A stretch of DNA of 64,000 nucleotides from Bdellovibrionaceae bacterium UBA2316 (GTDB lineage Bacteria; Bdellovibrionota; Bdellovibrionia; Bdellovibrionales; Bdellovibrionaceae): assembly GCA_002345205.1 (NCBI GenBank), contig DDVI01000124.1, positions 40,859-104,858 of the forward strand, given 5' to 3'. The notes under the pieces were generated by a model that saw only the letters and a program-made list of their open reading frames with translations, was not told the DNA's origin and ran no database searches. Every line of letters starts with the position of its first letter. Within the stretch, counting starts at the first letter, position 1. The position numbers and the translations under genes are program-made. Below, in pieces: positions 17,486 to 26,056 of this stretch.

Positions 17486-17522
17486 GTAAACAGTAAACAC
17501 AACAATTTACATTTTAGTAAAC
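17486..17522. promoter_or_regulatory. Candidate TIGR02147 operator, copy 2
   Basis: GTAAACAGTAAAC (17486-17498), seven bases, then TTTAC-N6-GTAAAC (17506-17522), the same spacing and orientation towards the lipoprotein gene as copy 1 at 14064-14100. The seven-base gap and the six-base inner spacer have different sequences in the two copies, so the conserved blocks stand out. Confidence 0.6.
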
Positions 17523-17603
17523 ACTTGCAGACCAAGATACTGTACTAACTACTCGACTATCCAGACTTTAGACAGATCTTTTAAGTCGGATTAGGGCTTA
17601 CGA

Positions 17604-18581
17604 TTACTTTGGGCTGTTGGCTTCCCAGTATTGTAGACCGATGTTTAACTGCTCCATCGTTTTGTTGTAGATGTCAGTTTGGATTTGCTGATTCTTAGCG
17701 TTTTTCTCTGGAGAGTTAGACACCTTGAAGTTTTGCAATTCCATTTTGAAATCTTGCTTAGCCGAAAGCTCGATTTTCTTTAGCAAAGGTAACATCATTT
17801 TTGGATCTAGTTTTTCTTCAATAGCACTATCCATTGGAGGCAAGAAGCCAGAAACTTTGTACCCTACTTTGTCAGCGAAAGGCAAACGAGCGATAAAATC
17901 TAGTTGCTGAGTGTACGCTACAGCTTGGTGAATTTTACCAACAGTCGAAAGTGGCTGAGAAAGTAAGCTTTCTTTTAATAGAACGTCTCTGATGAATTGA
18001 GCACGGAACATTAGAATTTCGTATGCAGTATCTTCATAACGTGAGTGATTTTCGATGTGCATTTCGATCAATGCATTTACTTTTTCATCAGATAAGAAGC
18101 CACAAACAGTTTGCATCGCTAAAGTGCGACCCAACTTGATTTTGTTAATACGATTAACTTCCGCGTCTGTGTACGCGATCTCATTGCCTTCTTTATCCAT
18201 AAGTTTAGTTGGATTCACTTCACGGATTTCTTTTTGCCATAAGTAAACTAGCTCAGCTAAATCACTTACAGAAATAGCTTCAGCTAATTTCTTTCCAAAA
18301 GGCATTAGTTGAGATGGGATTGGGCTTAATTTTTCGTAGTTAGCTTCATCCATCAATTCTTTAACAGGAAGGAAAACACGTTGGTCATTGATACCAACAA
18401 CCGTTGAATCCATGCCGCCAACCATTTGGTCCATTTTGTTGTTTGTTGTATCCATACCCGAAGTCATGTGATCCATTTTTTTGTTCAAATCGTCCATTTT
18501 ATTTGGAACGTCGATCAAGTTATGAACTTTATCACACGCTGCTAATGATACTAATGCGATTACCAATACTAATAATTTCAT
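17604..18581 (-). CDS. Lipoprotein with five perfect heptads (coiled-coil stalk)
   Basis: 325 aa from the ATG at 18581, eight bases after TAGGAG; an in-frame TTG two codons earlier is too close to that SD. The lipobox is LAAC with Asp after the Cys. Residues 29-63 are five uninterrupted heptads, each beginning Met-Asp (MDDLNKK, MDHMTSG, MDTTNNK, MDQMVGG, MDSTVVG), so a short parallel coiled-coil stalk at the membrane anchor is likely. The remaining 260 residues are mostly helical and unrecognised. It lies 24 bases after the chalcone-isomerase-like gene, probably the same operon. Confidence 0.82.
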   Translation of the reverse strand: MKLLVLVIALVSLAACDKVHNLIDVPNKMDDLNKKMDHMTSGMDTTNNKMDQMVGGMDSTVVGINDQRVFLPVKELMDEANYEKLSPIPSQLMPFGKKLAEAISVSDLAELVYLWQKEIREVNPTKLMDKEGNEIAYTDAEVNRINKIKLGRTLAMQTVCGFLSDEKVNALIEMHIENHSRYEDTAYEILMFRAQFIRDVLLKESLLSQPLSTVGKIHQAVAYTQQLDFIARLPFADKVGYKVSGFLPPMDSAIEEKLDPKMMLPLLKKIELSAKQDFKMELQNFKVSNSPEKNAKNQQIQTDIYNKTMEQLNIGLQYWEANSPK

Positions 18582-18605
18582 TTTCAATTCTCCTAGAAAT
18601 AAAGA

Positions 18606-19250
18606 TTACTTTAATAATTCTTCTTTTAATTTTTTCAAACCATCGTCCGCTGGGATACCTAACCACATAGAGAAGATCTTCTTTGTTAGCTCTTTACCAA
18701 CTACTGAATTAACAACACCTTTAGTATCTTCGAAATAAAGAGTCTCAGTGCCATCAGAGTTTTTGTTAGTTACGAACGTCATAGTTTTGCCGTTTTTAGC
18801 TTCGCCGCCAGCAACCATGAATGAAAACAATTTTGTAACTTCATCTGAGTTGATATCGATATTGTTAGCAATTAAAGCATCACGGAAAGAAACTTGAACT
18901 TTATCAGCCTCAACATCACGTAAGAATGTCAATTGAACAACCGCTGTTTTAGCAGACGCTACGGAAGATAATAATTCAGCATCTTTTTTAACCACTACGT
19001 TAGCTTCAGAGACAAACACTTCAGCCGTGTATACTTTTACGTTAGCTACTAGAACTTTTTTAGTTCTTAAGCCTGCGCCAACTTGAGTTAAGTTAACATT
19101 GTATTGATCTACTTTTACAGATGCTGCTTTTGATAATTTAACACCTGAGTTTTCTTTACCAGAAAGCTCTTTAGTTAATAAATCTGCAAAAGAAACAGAT
19201 GCTGCTAAAGTAAGAGTCATAGCAAATTTAACGATTGTATTTAAAGACAT
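18606..19250 (-). CDS. Exported chalcone isomerase-like domain protein
   Basis: 214 aa with a signal peptide (cleavage probably after SFA). The mature part follows the Chalcone_3 / chalcone isomerase-like pattern: NLTQVGAGLRTKKVLVANVKVYTAEVFV, AKTAVVQLTFLRDVEADKVQVSFRDAL, GKTMTFV and FSMWLGIPADDGLKKLKEELL. Bacterial members are periplasmic, bind small or fatty-acid-like ligands at most, and are not true flavonoid enzymes. GGAGG precedes the ATG. The 249-base gap upstream, shared with mutY, holds no element I can name. Confidence 0.8.
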   Translation of the reverse strand: MSLNTIVKFAMTLTLAASVSFADLLTKELSGKENSGVKLSKAASVKVDQYNVNLTQVGAGLRTKKVLVANVKVYTAEVFVSEANVVVKKDAELLSSVASAKTAVVQLTFLRDVEADKVQVSFRDALIANNIDINSDEVTKLFSFMVAGGEAKNGKTMTFVTNKNSDGTETLYFEDTKGVVNSVVGKELTKKIFSMWLGIPADDGLKKLKEELLK

Positions 19251-19499
19251 AGGTCCTCCGTCTATTCGTTTTAATTATGTTGATGAACAGTACCTATGTG
19301 AGAAGAAATCGTTTGTCACCCATTTAATAGAGTATTTACCCAGGCGCTTAAAACCGTCCATTTTTTTCATTTTGTCAAAAGCCGTAAACTACTTAAATGT
19401 CGAGGCTATCAGGAAACCATCGGGAATAATTTTCCTTAACATTTTTACCTTTTCAACTTTACTTTTGTACAAATTTCGCTATTCAATACTAGGCACAAC

Positions 19500-20510
19500 A
19501 TGAAAGCATCAGGCACCAAATATCCAACAGAAATCCAAAAGGACTCACTGGCGTTAGCGAAATGGTACGAGGCTAATCAGCGCAAATTGCCATGGCGTGA
19601 ATCCAAAAATCCATACTTTATCTGGATCTCTGAAGTCATGCTTCAACAAACGACGGTTGCGGCCGTTATGCCTTACTTCGATCGATTCATTAATCGCTTC
19701 CCAACGTTAGAATCGTTAGCCGATGCCCCAATTGAAGATGTGTTAGAAATGTGGAGTGGTCTTGGTTACTATAGCCGCGCCCGCAATCTACATAAGTCTG
19801 CTAAAGCCCTTCGCCACGGACCATTTCCAACAACTTATCAAAAATTAATCGAGTTTCCTGGTCTTGGACCTTACACGGCTCGAGCGGTAACCAGTATCGC
19901 GTTTGGCGATCGCGCCGGCGTAGTGGACGGTAACGTTATTCGTGTACTGAGCCGTCGATGGGGTCTAGCGCTGGAATTTTGGAAAACTAAAGAAAAAGAC
20001 AAACTTCAAGTAATCGCTGACGACCTAGTTCAACATGCCGATCCGAGCATGGTGAACCAAGGACTAATGGAACTAGGAGCTACTGTCTGCTCTAAAGAAA
20101 AACCGATTTGTAGTCTATGTCCCTGGCGCGGCCGTTGCGTAGCTTTAAAGACAGACCAAATTGCATTTCTACCGCTTAAAAAACCGAAAAAAGAAAAATC
20201 ACTCTGGCTGTACAATCCCGACATTGTTCAGAATAAAACGCAGATCCTATTCACTAAAAATTTGGCTATCCCGGTCCTAAGCCGAATGTGGATGATTCCG
20301 GGCGATATCCAAAAAATTACTAAAAAACCGACGAAGTATGACTTCACTCATTCTGTGACAGATCACATAATTTACGTCGTTTCAAAAAAGCCGCGTCTAG
20401 ACAAAAAATCAGCAGAGACCGAAATGCTGAAGTGGATCGCTTTAAATGAAGTTGGCAAGTTTTCTCAAAGCTCGCTTACCAAAAAGCTTTTAAAAAAGTG
20501 GGATCTCTAG
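19500..20510 (+). CDS. mutY: A/G-specific adenine DNA glycosylase
   Basis: 336 aa. Removes adenine mispaired with 8-oxoguanine. It has LPWRESKNPYFIWISEVMLQQT with the catalytic Glu, the helix-hairpin-helix FPGLGPYTARAVTSIAFG, the Asp of VVDGNVIRVLSR, and the 4Fe-4S cluster ligands in CSKEKPICSLCPWRGRC. The C-terminal NUDIX-like lesion-recognition domain is present but short (about 225-336) and weakly conserved. TAGG six bases before the ATG is the only SD-like sequence. Confidence 0.95.
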   Translation: MKASGTKYPTEIQKDSLALAKWYEANQRKLPWRESKNPYFIWISEVMLQQTTVAAVMPYFDRFINRFPTLESLADAPIEDVLEMWSGLGYYSRARNLHKSAKALRHGPFPTTYQKLIEFPGLGPYTARAVTSIAFGDRAGVVDGNVIRVLSRRWGLALEFWKTKEKDKLQVIADDLVQHADPSMVNQGLMELGATVCSKEKPICSLCPWRGRCVALKTDQIAFLPLKKPKKEKSLWLYNPDIVQNKTQILFTKNLAIPVLSRMWMIPGDIQKITKKPTKYDFTHSVTDHIIYVVSKKPRLDKKSAETEMLKWIALNEVGKFSQSSLTKKLLKKWDL

Positions 20511-20572
20511 ATTGAGGTCCATGCCGATTACGATTTGATGATTTAGTCGCTAGATTTGTTATCATTAATTCT

Positions 20573-21559
20573 ATGTCCATACATTTTCCGAAGTTAATTT
20601 TGAGTGCCGCAACTTTAGTGTTGTTAGCAAATTGCAGCACCAGAAAACCCAAGCCTACCGTATCTTCTACGACTATAACTATTTCTACAGGAAAAGATTC
20701 TGGCATATCGGATATTGAATGTTTTAATCCTCAATTTTCTTATCGAGGCGATCAAATATTATATATTTGCCAAGAGAAAAGATTCAACTCGCAACCTCAA
20801 TTATTTATTGAAGATTTGAATACGGGAATTCGTAAACAGGTTACGTTTCAAGACGGCAATTTAAAACAGCCGCATTTCCTGCGTCCCGATTTTTTAATCT
20901 ATCTTTCAAGTACAGATAAGCGTAAAGAACACCTTCCACTGCTTACTGAAGTTACTAAACCCATCGATGAGCTTGAAGTTTACTCTTTCGATTTACGTAA
21001 TGATGAAATCGAACGTATTACTGAAAACGATTTCGAAGAACTGGCCATTGCCCCTCTTAAGCACATTGATCCAAAAATGGCCTTTGTTCGTTTAGAATCT
21101 GGCACGTACAAAGTCATCTTAAAAAATTTGACTAACAAAAGCGAAAAACTGATTTATAAAACACCTAATAAAGTGACAGAAATCAGTGTAACAGACGCGA
21201 ATCAAGTACTGATAGCGGAAGATACCGGTTACAAAAAATGGGTGCGACTGATTGAAAACGATCAAAAGCAAACATTGTGGCCCGAATTGAAAAAAGAAAC
21301 TCAATCCTTTTCTGTAGATCCCAAAACGGGTGATCTGGAATTTCTTGAAGCATCGAAACTCAAAACTCTTTCATTGAAAAACGTGTGTGAAAGTGAAGTT
21401 TTTTCATTTCCTGGCCTCGTCATGGAACTACAACGTTCCCCTGTGGTAGAGAATTTATACGTTTATACGACTTTGGTTCAGGGCTTACGTCGTATAGAAC
21501 GCAAAGTTATCCCTAGAAATCCCACCCAGTCTTGCAAAAAAATTGTAAGACGGAGATAA
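20573..21559 (+). CDS. TolB-like beta-propeller lipoprotein
   Basis: 328 aa with a lipobox (LVLLANC, then STRKPKP). Motifs typical of WD40/TolB-like propeller blades follow: CFNPQFSYRGDQILYICQ, QLFIEDLNTGIRKQVTFQDGNLKQPHF and EVYSFDLRNDEIERITEND. It is probably an envelope-anchored propeller that scaffolds protein contacts. No pal or other tol gene is nearby, so it is not TolB itself. The next gene starts seven bases after its stop. Confidence 0.8.
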   Translation: MSIHFPKLILSAATLVLLANCSTRKPKPTVSSTTITISTGKDSGISDIECFNPQFSYRGDQILYICQEKRFNSQPQLFIEDLNTGIRKQVTFQDGNLKQPHFLRPDFLIYLSSTDKRKEHLPLLTEVTKPIDELEVYSFDLRNDEIERITENDFEELAIAPLKHIDPKMAFVRLESGTYKVILKNLTNKSEKLIYKTPNKVTEISVTDANQVLIAEDTGYKKWVRLIENDQKQTLWPELKKETQSFSVDPKTGDLEFLEASKLKTLSLKNVCESEVFSFPGLVMELQRSPVVENLYVYTTLVQGLRRIERKVIPRNPTQSCKKIVRRR

Positions 21560-21566
21560 TTGTTTT

Positions 21567-22103
21567 ATGTATCACAAAATGAAAATAATAGCTTTGATTT
21601 ACTTGGTTACGCTTACATCTTGGTCAGCTCCGTTTCCAGTCAGTGGAACATCATTAATGACAGATCCCGAGGAAGGCCGTTTTCTAGAGCCACATGGTTT
21701 TAGATTAAAAACGACAAATCTAAAATGGACACCGGTTCCTGATGAAAAAACTTCGATTTTTCAGACATTCCGTTTTGCGCCAGTGAATAACCAAACGGCT
21801 CAATTGACAGTTCGTAAAGACGAACTTGGCCAGCAAAAAAATTTAGAAGTGTACGCTAAAAAATGGATGCGCGAATACCCTCAGTATGGCTTTGAAATAC
21901 TAACTACAAAGAATATGCAATTAGGCGGTGGCGACGCTTTGTTAATAGATCTTGTTCATCGCGCTAAAAGCCAGCAAATACGCCAGCTCGTTCTACATAA
22001 GAATAAAAAGGTAGTTATCCTAACTTGCCTTGATGAAATCTCTAAATTCCGTTCGACAGTCTCTGAATGTAATCAGATGATGACATCTTTTTCCTGGAAA
22101 TAA
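21567..22103 (+). CDS. Exported protein of unknown function
   Basis: 178 aa with a signal peptide (cleavage probably after SWSA). The fold appears alpha/beta, with a Gly-rich turn (MQLGGGDALLIDLVHRAKSQQIRQLVLHKNKKVVILTC) and two Cys in the last 35 residues that may pair. The pattern of a short mature protein with VVILTCLDE is seen in small periplasmic proteins that resemble DUF1795/PsbP-like folds, but I cannot confirm a match. It probably shares an operon with the TolB-like lipoprotein before it. Confidence 0.72.
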   Translation: MYHKMKIIALIYLVTLTSWSAPFPVSGTSLMTDPEEGRFLEPHGFRLKTTNLKWTPVPDEKTSIFQTFRFAPVNNQTAQLTVRKDELGQQKNLEVYAKKWMREYPQYGFEILTTKNMQLGGGDALLIDLVHRAKSQQIRQLVLHKNKKVVILTCLDEISKFRSTVSECNQMMTSFSWK

Positions 22104-22111
22104 TTTCTAAA

Positions 22112-22140
22112 AGGCTAATTAATCACTGATTTTTTAGCCT
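22112..22140 (+). terminator. Weak hairpin before the RND operon
   Basis: AGGCTAA (22112-22118) pairs with TTAGCCT (22134-22140) around a 15-base loop that ends in a T-run; no T-run follows the stem. It may end the previous transcript or lie in the leader of the exporter operon. Confidence 0.3.
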
Positions 22141-22190
22141 AATTCGATTAAAAATTTACCGAACCCTTTATTGGTTTATCGGTGGTTTTT

Positions 22191-23018
22191 ATGCTTAAAT
22201 TGATTTTAATAGTCTGCTCTGTGAACTTGATGGCCTCTGTTAAGAAGCCTGAAGTATTTACCGAACCCATCAAAGCCAAAGACGTTCAAAAAAAATTAGT
22301 TTTTCCTGGGACCGTTCGTAGCCAAAAACAATCTCTGATTCTTGCAGAAAACTCTGGTGTTGTAACTCGCTTGAAAAAACAGCTGGGATATTCCGTCGGA
22401 AAAAATGAAGTGATCGGTTACATTGAAAACCCAGATCCAGTTTACCAATATAAACCATTACCCATTCGCTCGCCAATTGCGGGTCGAATTACAGACATGC
22501 GTTTCTTTGAAGGTTCTCAGGTTGAAAAAGGCACCCACATTGTCACAGTCACTGATCCAAAGTCTCTTGTGGTGGAGGTGCAAGTTCCCGCAAAAGATAT
22601 CGCTTCTTTAAAAATCGGCGGTCCCGCTGAATTCTATGCCGGCTCAAAATACACGGTAAAACTATTAGGACTATCTCCCACACCGGACGCCAGTTCGTTA
22701 ACGTCAATGGCTCTGTTTTCGTTTGTAGATCCAAAGCAAAACGTAACAGCTGGTCTGCAAGGTTCAGTTGAATATGTTTCTTCAGTTAGAAGAATGATTC
22801 TGGTAACCGAATCTAATCTGATCCGTAAAGGTCAAAAAGTATTCTTGCGCAAATATCAAGATGGTAAAGTCGCGTTTATTGAAGTTACAACTGGCGAGCG
22901 CATTGAAGATCAAATTGAAATCTTGAGCGGCCTAAAAGAAGGCGATGAGTTTATTTCCAAAACTGCAAAACACATCAAAGACGGCGACGAAGTTACGAAA
23001 GCGGAAACTACGAACTAA
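22191..23018 (+). CDS. RND efflux periplasmic adaptor (membrane fusion protein)
   Basis: 275 aa from the ATG at 22191, preceded by GGTGG; a GTG three codons earlier is less likely. After a signal peptide come the two halves of the biotinyl-lipoyl domain (VFPGTVRSQKQSLILAENSGVVTRL and PIRSPIAGRITDMRFFEGSQVEKGTHIVTVTD) and the beta-barrel (LVVEVQVPAKDIASLKIGGPAEFYAG). The helical hairpin between the lipoyl halves is almost absent, which makes this adaptor shorter than AcrA (about 370-400 aa). First gene of a three-gene exporter operon; its stop overlaps the next start. Confidence 0.9.
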   Translation: MLKLILIVCSVNLMASVKKPEVFTEPIKAKDVQKKLVFPGTVRSQKQSLILAENSGVVTRLKKQLGYSVGKNEVIGYIENPDPVYQYKPLPIRSPIAGRITDMRFFEGSQVEKGTHIVTVTDPKSLVVEVQVPAKDIASLKIGGPAEFYAGSKYTVKLLGLSPTPDASSLTSMALFSFVDPKQNVTAGLQGSVEYVSSVRRMILVTESNLIRKGQKVFLRKYQDGKVAFIEVTTGERIEDQIEILSGLKEGDEFISKTAKHIKDGDEVTKAETTN

Positions 23019-26000
23019 TGAAGTTTTTGTTTCAAAATCCGCTTCGGGTTTATTTAATTTTATTTATTCTATTTTGCGTGGGCTTATATTCCGGCTCACA
23101 ATTGCCTATTTCACTATTTCCTAACTCTTCCAAAGTAACTGTTCGGGTTACCATTCCGCTCTACTCGATGTCTCCTCGAGATTTTTATCAAGACTATGGT
23201 TATCGATTAGAATCCCAATTGCGAGCACTGGAATTGAAGATTAATACCCTGTCCGCAGAATACTCTTACGGTGATGTGTCGTACAAAATCGATTTCGACT
23301 GGTCGGTGGGGGGCGAACAAGCTCTCAGCAAGGTCCGTGAAGTGATGGCCGGAACCAGCGCCGGCTTTCCACAAACGATGCGCGAAAACTACTATGTGGA
23401 TAAATGGTCTGAAAATAACACGTTCGTGGCGCTAGCATTCTACAGTGATAAAAAGTCCCCCGACGAAATCTATAATTTGATTCAGCCAACCCTAGAACCT
23501 GAAATACTTTCTGTTAAAGAGGTTCAAAGTGCGGAACTTTACAATCCTCAAAAAAAAGAAATCGTCTTAGAATTTCTACCAGAAAAACTTTCGTCGTTTG
23601 GGTTACATCCCTCTGACCTAGAGGGCGTTCTAAAAAATGCAATGCGGGAATTTAATGGTGGTCGTATTGAATATCAAAATCGGCGCACTCAAATTTATTT
23701 TGATCCTTGGATAAAAACTAAAACTGATTTAGAAAATTTTTCGTTCTACATTGATCAAAAAAGAATCGTCTATTTGAAAGACATTGCGGATATCCGCATG
23801 GGCAGTAATGAAACGTCTCGCAATATCTTTAGAACATCGGGCTCTTCCGCGTTAATCTTGTGGGCAGACCCTAAACCGGGCGCCAATGTAAAGGAAATGT
23901 CCGAACAAATAATTACGATTGTAAATAGAAATCAAAAGCTTTGGCCCGAAGACATTCAATTCAAGTTTCTAGTTAACCCTGCAGAATTTATCAATTCCAG
24001 CGTAAATCACGTGGCCTTTGAAGTAATTTTAGCTGCGTTTCTTGCCGTAGTAATCTTGTTCCTATTCATAGGTTCATTAAAAAACGTAATTACCGCCGCT
24101 GTCGAGATTCCGCTGAGTATTATTCTTGCACTCATCCTAATGAAGATCTTCGACATGAATCTAAATTTGATCTCGTTAGGTGGATTAGCCTTATCTGCTG
24201 GAATGAATGTCGATGCGTCGGTCGTAGTTATCGAGAATATCTTTCGACATTTAAAATTATATCCTAATCGCAGCAAACTAGATGTAATTGTCGGCGCCGT
24301 TTCTGAAGTGTACCAACCCATCCTGGTAGCCACGCTAGCATCGCTGATTGTTTTCTTTCCGATTATTTTCACCACAGGTCTAACCAATTCGTTGCTAGGC
24401 GATTTAGCTAAAACTGTCATCTTTTCCCATGGGTTATCGGCTATCGTTGCGTTGGTTTTGGTTCCGACAGTAAGACTTCATTTTTCCGCGTGGTTTGATA
24501 GCGAAGGCCATTCACCAATCGAACCGGCTCTTATTAAATTGGAAAATTTCTACGAACGCACGTTAAGTATTTTGATTCGTAATAAAAAATTGGTTATTTC
24601 GATTTCAGTCGCCGTTTCTGTAGTATTCGTCTTTTTCCTAACCGTTCTTCTACCTCGACTGCCGAAAGAGCTAATTGGTAAACCAGAAACAGATTGGTTG
24701 ATTGTTATTACCAACTCAAAAAATTGGAAGACTCTGGAAGATTTCGATGAGGGCACATCGGCTATTGACACCCACCTTCGCGAAAAGTACGCAGATAAAA
24801 TTGATTACACATTCTCCCAAATGGGCGCCGGCTGGGGCAACGTGATGGTTCGACTAAAAAACAAATCAGATTTAGAGTTCCTAAAGAAAGAAGTCGAAAA
24901 AGAATACCCAGACACGCCAAATCTAAAAATCATGATGGAACCTTGGAATCCATCGGAATTGGTTGTTCCTAATCCTGCGCCGTTTGTTGTACATATTACG
25001 GGTTCAGACACTAGAAAACGGGCTGAAGTTGCCGAGCTATTCTTACAAGAATTAGAAGATCAAGATATTTTCCCTCGCACGCGTATCTTCCCTGACATAA
25101 CAAAAAACTACGCCTTAAATATCCGCACCTACCGTCCCCAGTATGAACCAAGCGCGATTTCATCATTTACATTTCTTTCAGGACAACCCCGATATCTAAT
25201 GTACGTAAAAGATCCCGTAACTGATAAGTCGGTTAATATTAGCATTCAGTTTCCCAAAAAATACACGCAAAGCTTAGAGTCTTTGAAATCGATGCCCTAC
25301 TACCAAAACCAACATGTGGTCCCATTATCCGCAGTTGGTAACTTTGAATTCGTAGATGAGCCGAAGGGTTTCTACCGTTTAGATGGCAAGGATATAGTCT
25401 CTATAAGTGGCCGCACGGAAGATACCAAAGAGAAAGAAAAGGCAAAAGAGAAAGCCAAAGCTTTTGTTAAAAATTTTATCGATCGCCACAATAAAGATCT
25501 TGTGAATACAAAAATTGAAATACAAGATTCTGAAAAAGAAATCACTGATTCTATTGACCAACTGTTAACAGCCGTTCTGATTTCAATTGTGATGATTTTC
25601 ATTCTAATGGTTCTGCTTTTCGGCAGCTGGATCGATGCTTTCTTAATTCTTCTTGCAATCCCGTTCGGTATTATGGGAACGATCTTGGCACTCACTGTTT
25701 TTGGAAGTGTACTTTCGTTGAATTCGGCGTTGGGAGTAATTCTATTAAACGGTATCTCGGTTGCGAACTCAATTATCTTGGTCGACTTTATCAAACAACT
25801 AAAAAACGAGGGTATTTCCGCAAAAGAATCCGCTATCAAAGCCGCTCGTATTCGTTTGCGTCCTATTTTGATGACATCATTGACGACAGTTATTGGTATG
25901 ATGCCTATCGCATTTGGCTTTGGCTCTGGAGGCAAGATTCTACAGCCGCTTGGGATCAGTGTCTCGGGTGGGTTGTGGGTGTCTATGTTATTTACTCTTT

Positions 26001-26056
26001 ATTTTGTACCAACTCTTCAATGTTTTTATTATGAGTGGAAAGAGAAAAAAATATGA
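23018..26056 (+). CDS. RND family inner-membrane efflux pump
   Basis: 1012 aa, the usual length of an RND pump. TM1 (LRVYLILFILFCVGLYSG) is followed by a large periplasmic loop, TM2-6 near residues 330-490, a second periplasmic loop and TM8-12 to the end. The TM4 region is GLALSAGMNVDASVVVIENIF, retaining one Asp of the proton relay where AcrB has two. The second half has GVILLNGISVANSIILVDFI and LRPILMTSLTTVIGMMPIAFG, as in AcrB. It exports small molecules through the TolC-like protein encoded next; the substrate cannot be read from sequence. Start overlaps the adaptor's stop by one base. Confidence 0.95.
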   Translation: MKFLFQNPLRVYLILFILFCVGLYSGSQLPISLFPNSSKVTVRVTIPLYSMSPRDFYQDYGYRLESQLRALELKINTLSAEYSYGDVSYKIDFDWSVGGEQALSKVREVMAGTSAGFPQTMRENYYVDKWSENNTFVALAFYSDKKSPDEIYNLIQPTLEPEILSVKEVQSAELYNPQKKEIVLEFLPEKLSSFGLHPSDLEGVLKNAMREFNGGRIEYQNRRTQIYFDPWIKTKTDLENFSFYIDQKRIVYLKDIADIRMGSNETSRNIFRTSGSSALILWADPKPGANVKEMSEQIITIVNRNQKLWPEDIQFKFLVNPAEFINSSVNHVAFEVILAAFLAVVILFLFIGSLKNVITAAVEIPLSIILALILMKIFDMNLNLISLGGLALSAGMNVDASVVVIENIFRHLKLYPNRSKLDVIVGAVSEVYQPILVATLASLIVFFPIIFTTGLTNSLLGDLAKTVIFSHGLSAIVALVLVPTVRLHFSAWFDSEGHSPIEPALIKLENFYERTLSILIRNKKLVISISVAVSVVFVFFLTVLLPRLPKELIGKPETDWLIVITNSKNWKTLEDFDEGTSAIDTHLREKYADKIDYTFSQMGAGWGNVMVRLKNKSDLEFLKKEVEKEYPDTPNLKIMMEPWNPSELVVPNPAPFVVHITGSDTRKRAEVAELFLQELEDQDIFPRTRIFPDITKNYALNIRTYRPQYEPSAISSFTFLSGQPRYLMYVKDPVTDKSVNISIQFPKKYTQSLESLKSMPYYQNQHVVPLSAVGNFEFVDEPKGFYRLDGKDIVSISGRTEDTKEKEKAKEKAKAFVKNFIDRHNKDLVNTKIEIQDSEKEITDSIDQLLTAVLISIVMIFILMVLLFGSWIDAFLILLAIPFGIMGTILALTVFGSVLSLNSALGVILLNGISVANSIILVDFIKQLKNEGISAKESAIKAARIRLRPILMTSLTTVIGMMPIAFGFGSGGKILQPLGISVSGGLWVSMLFTLYFVPTLQCFYYEWKEKKI

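Noticed and set aside
25372..25935. 187-aa open frame on the minus strand within the RND pump
   Set aside because: It is the antisense shadow of a strongly conserved RND coding sequence and has no SD or recognisable motif.
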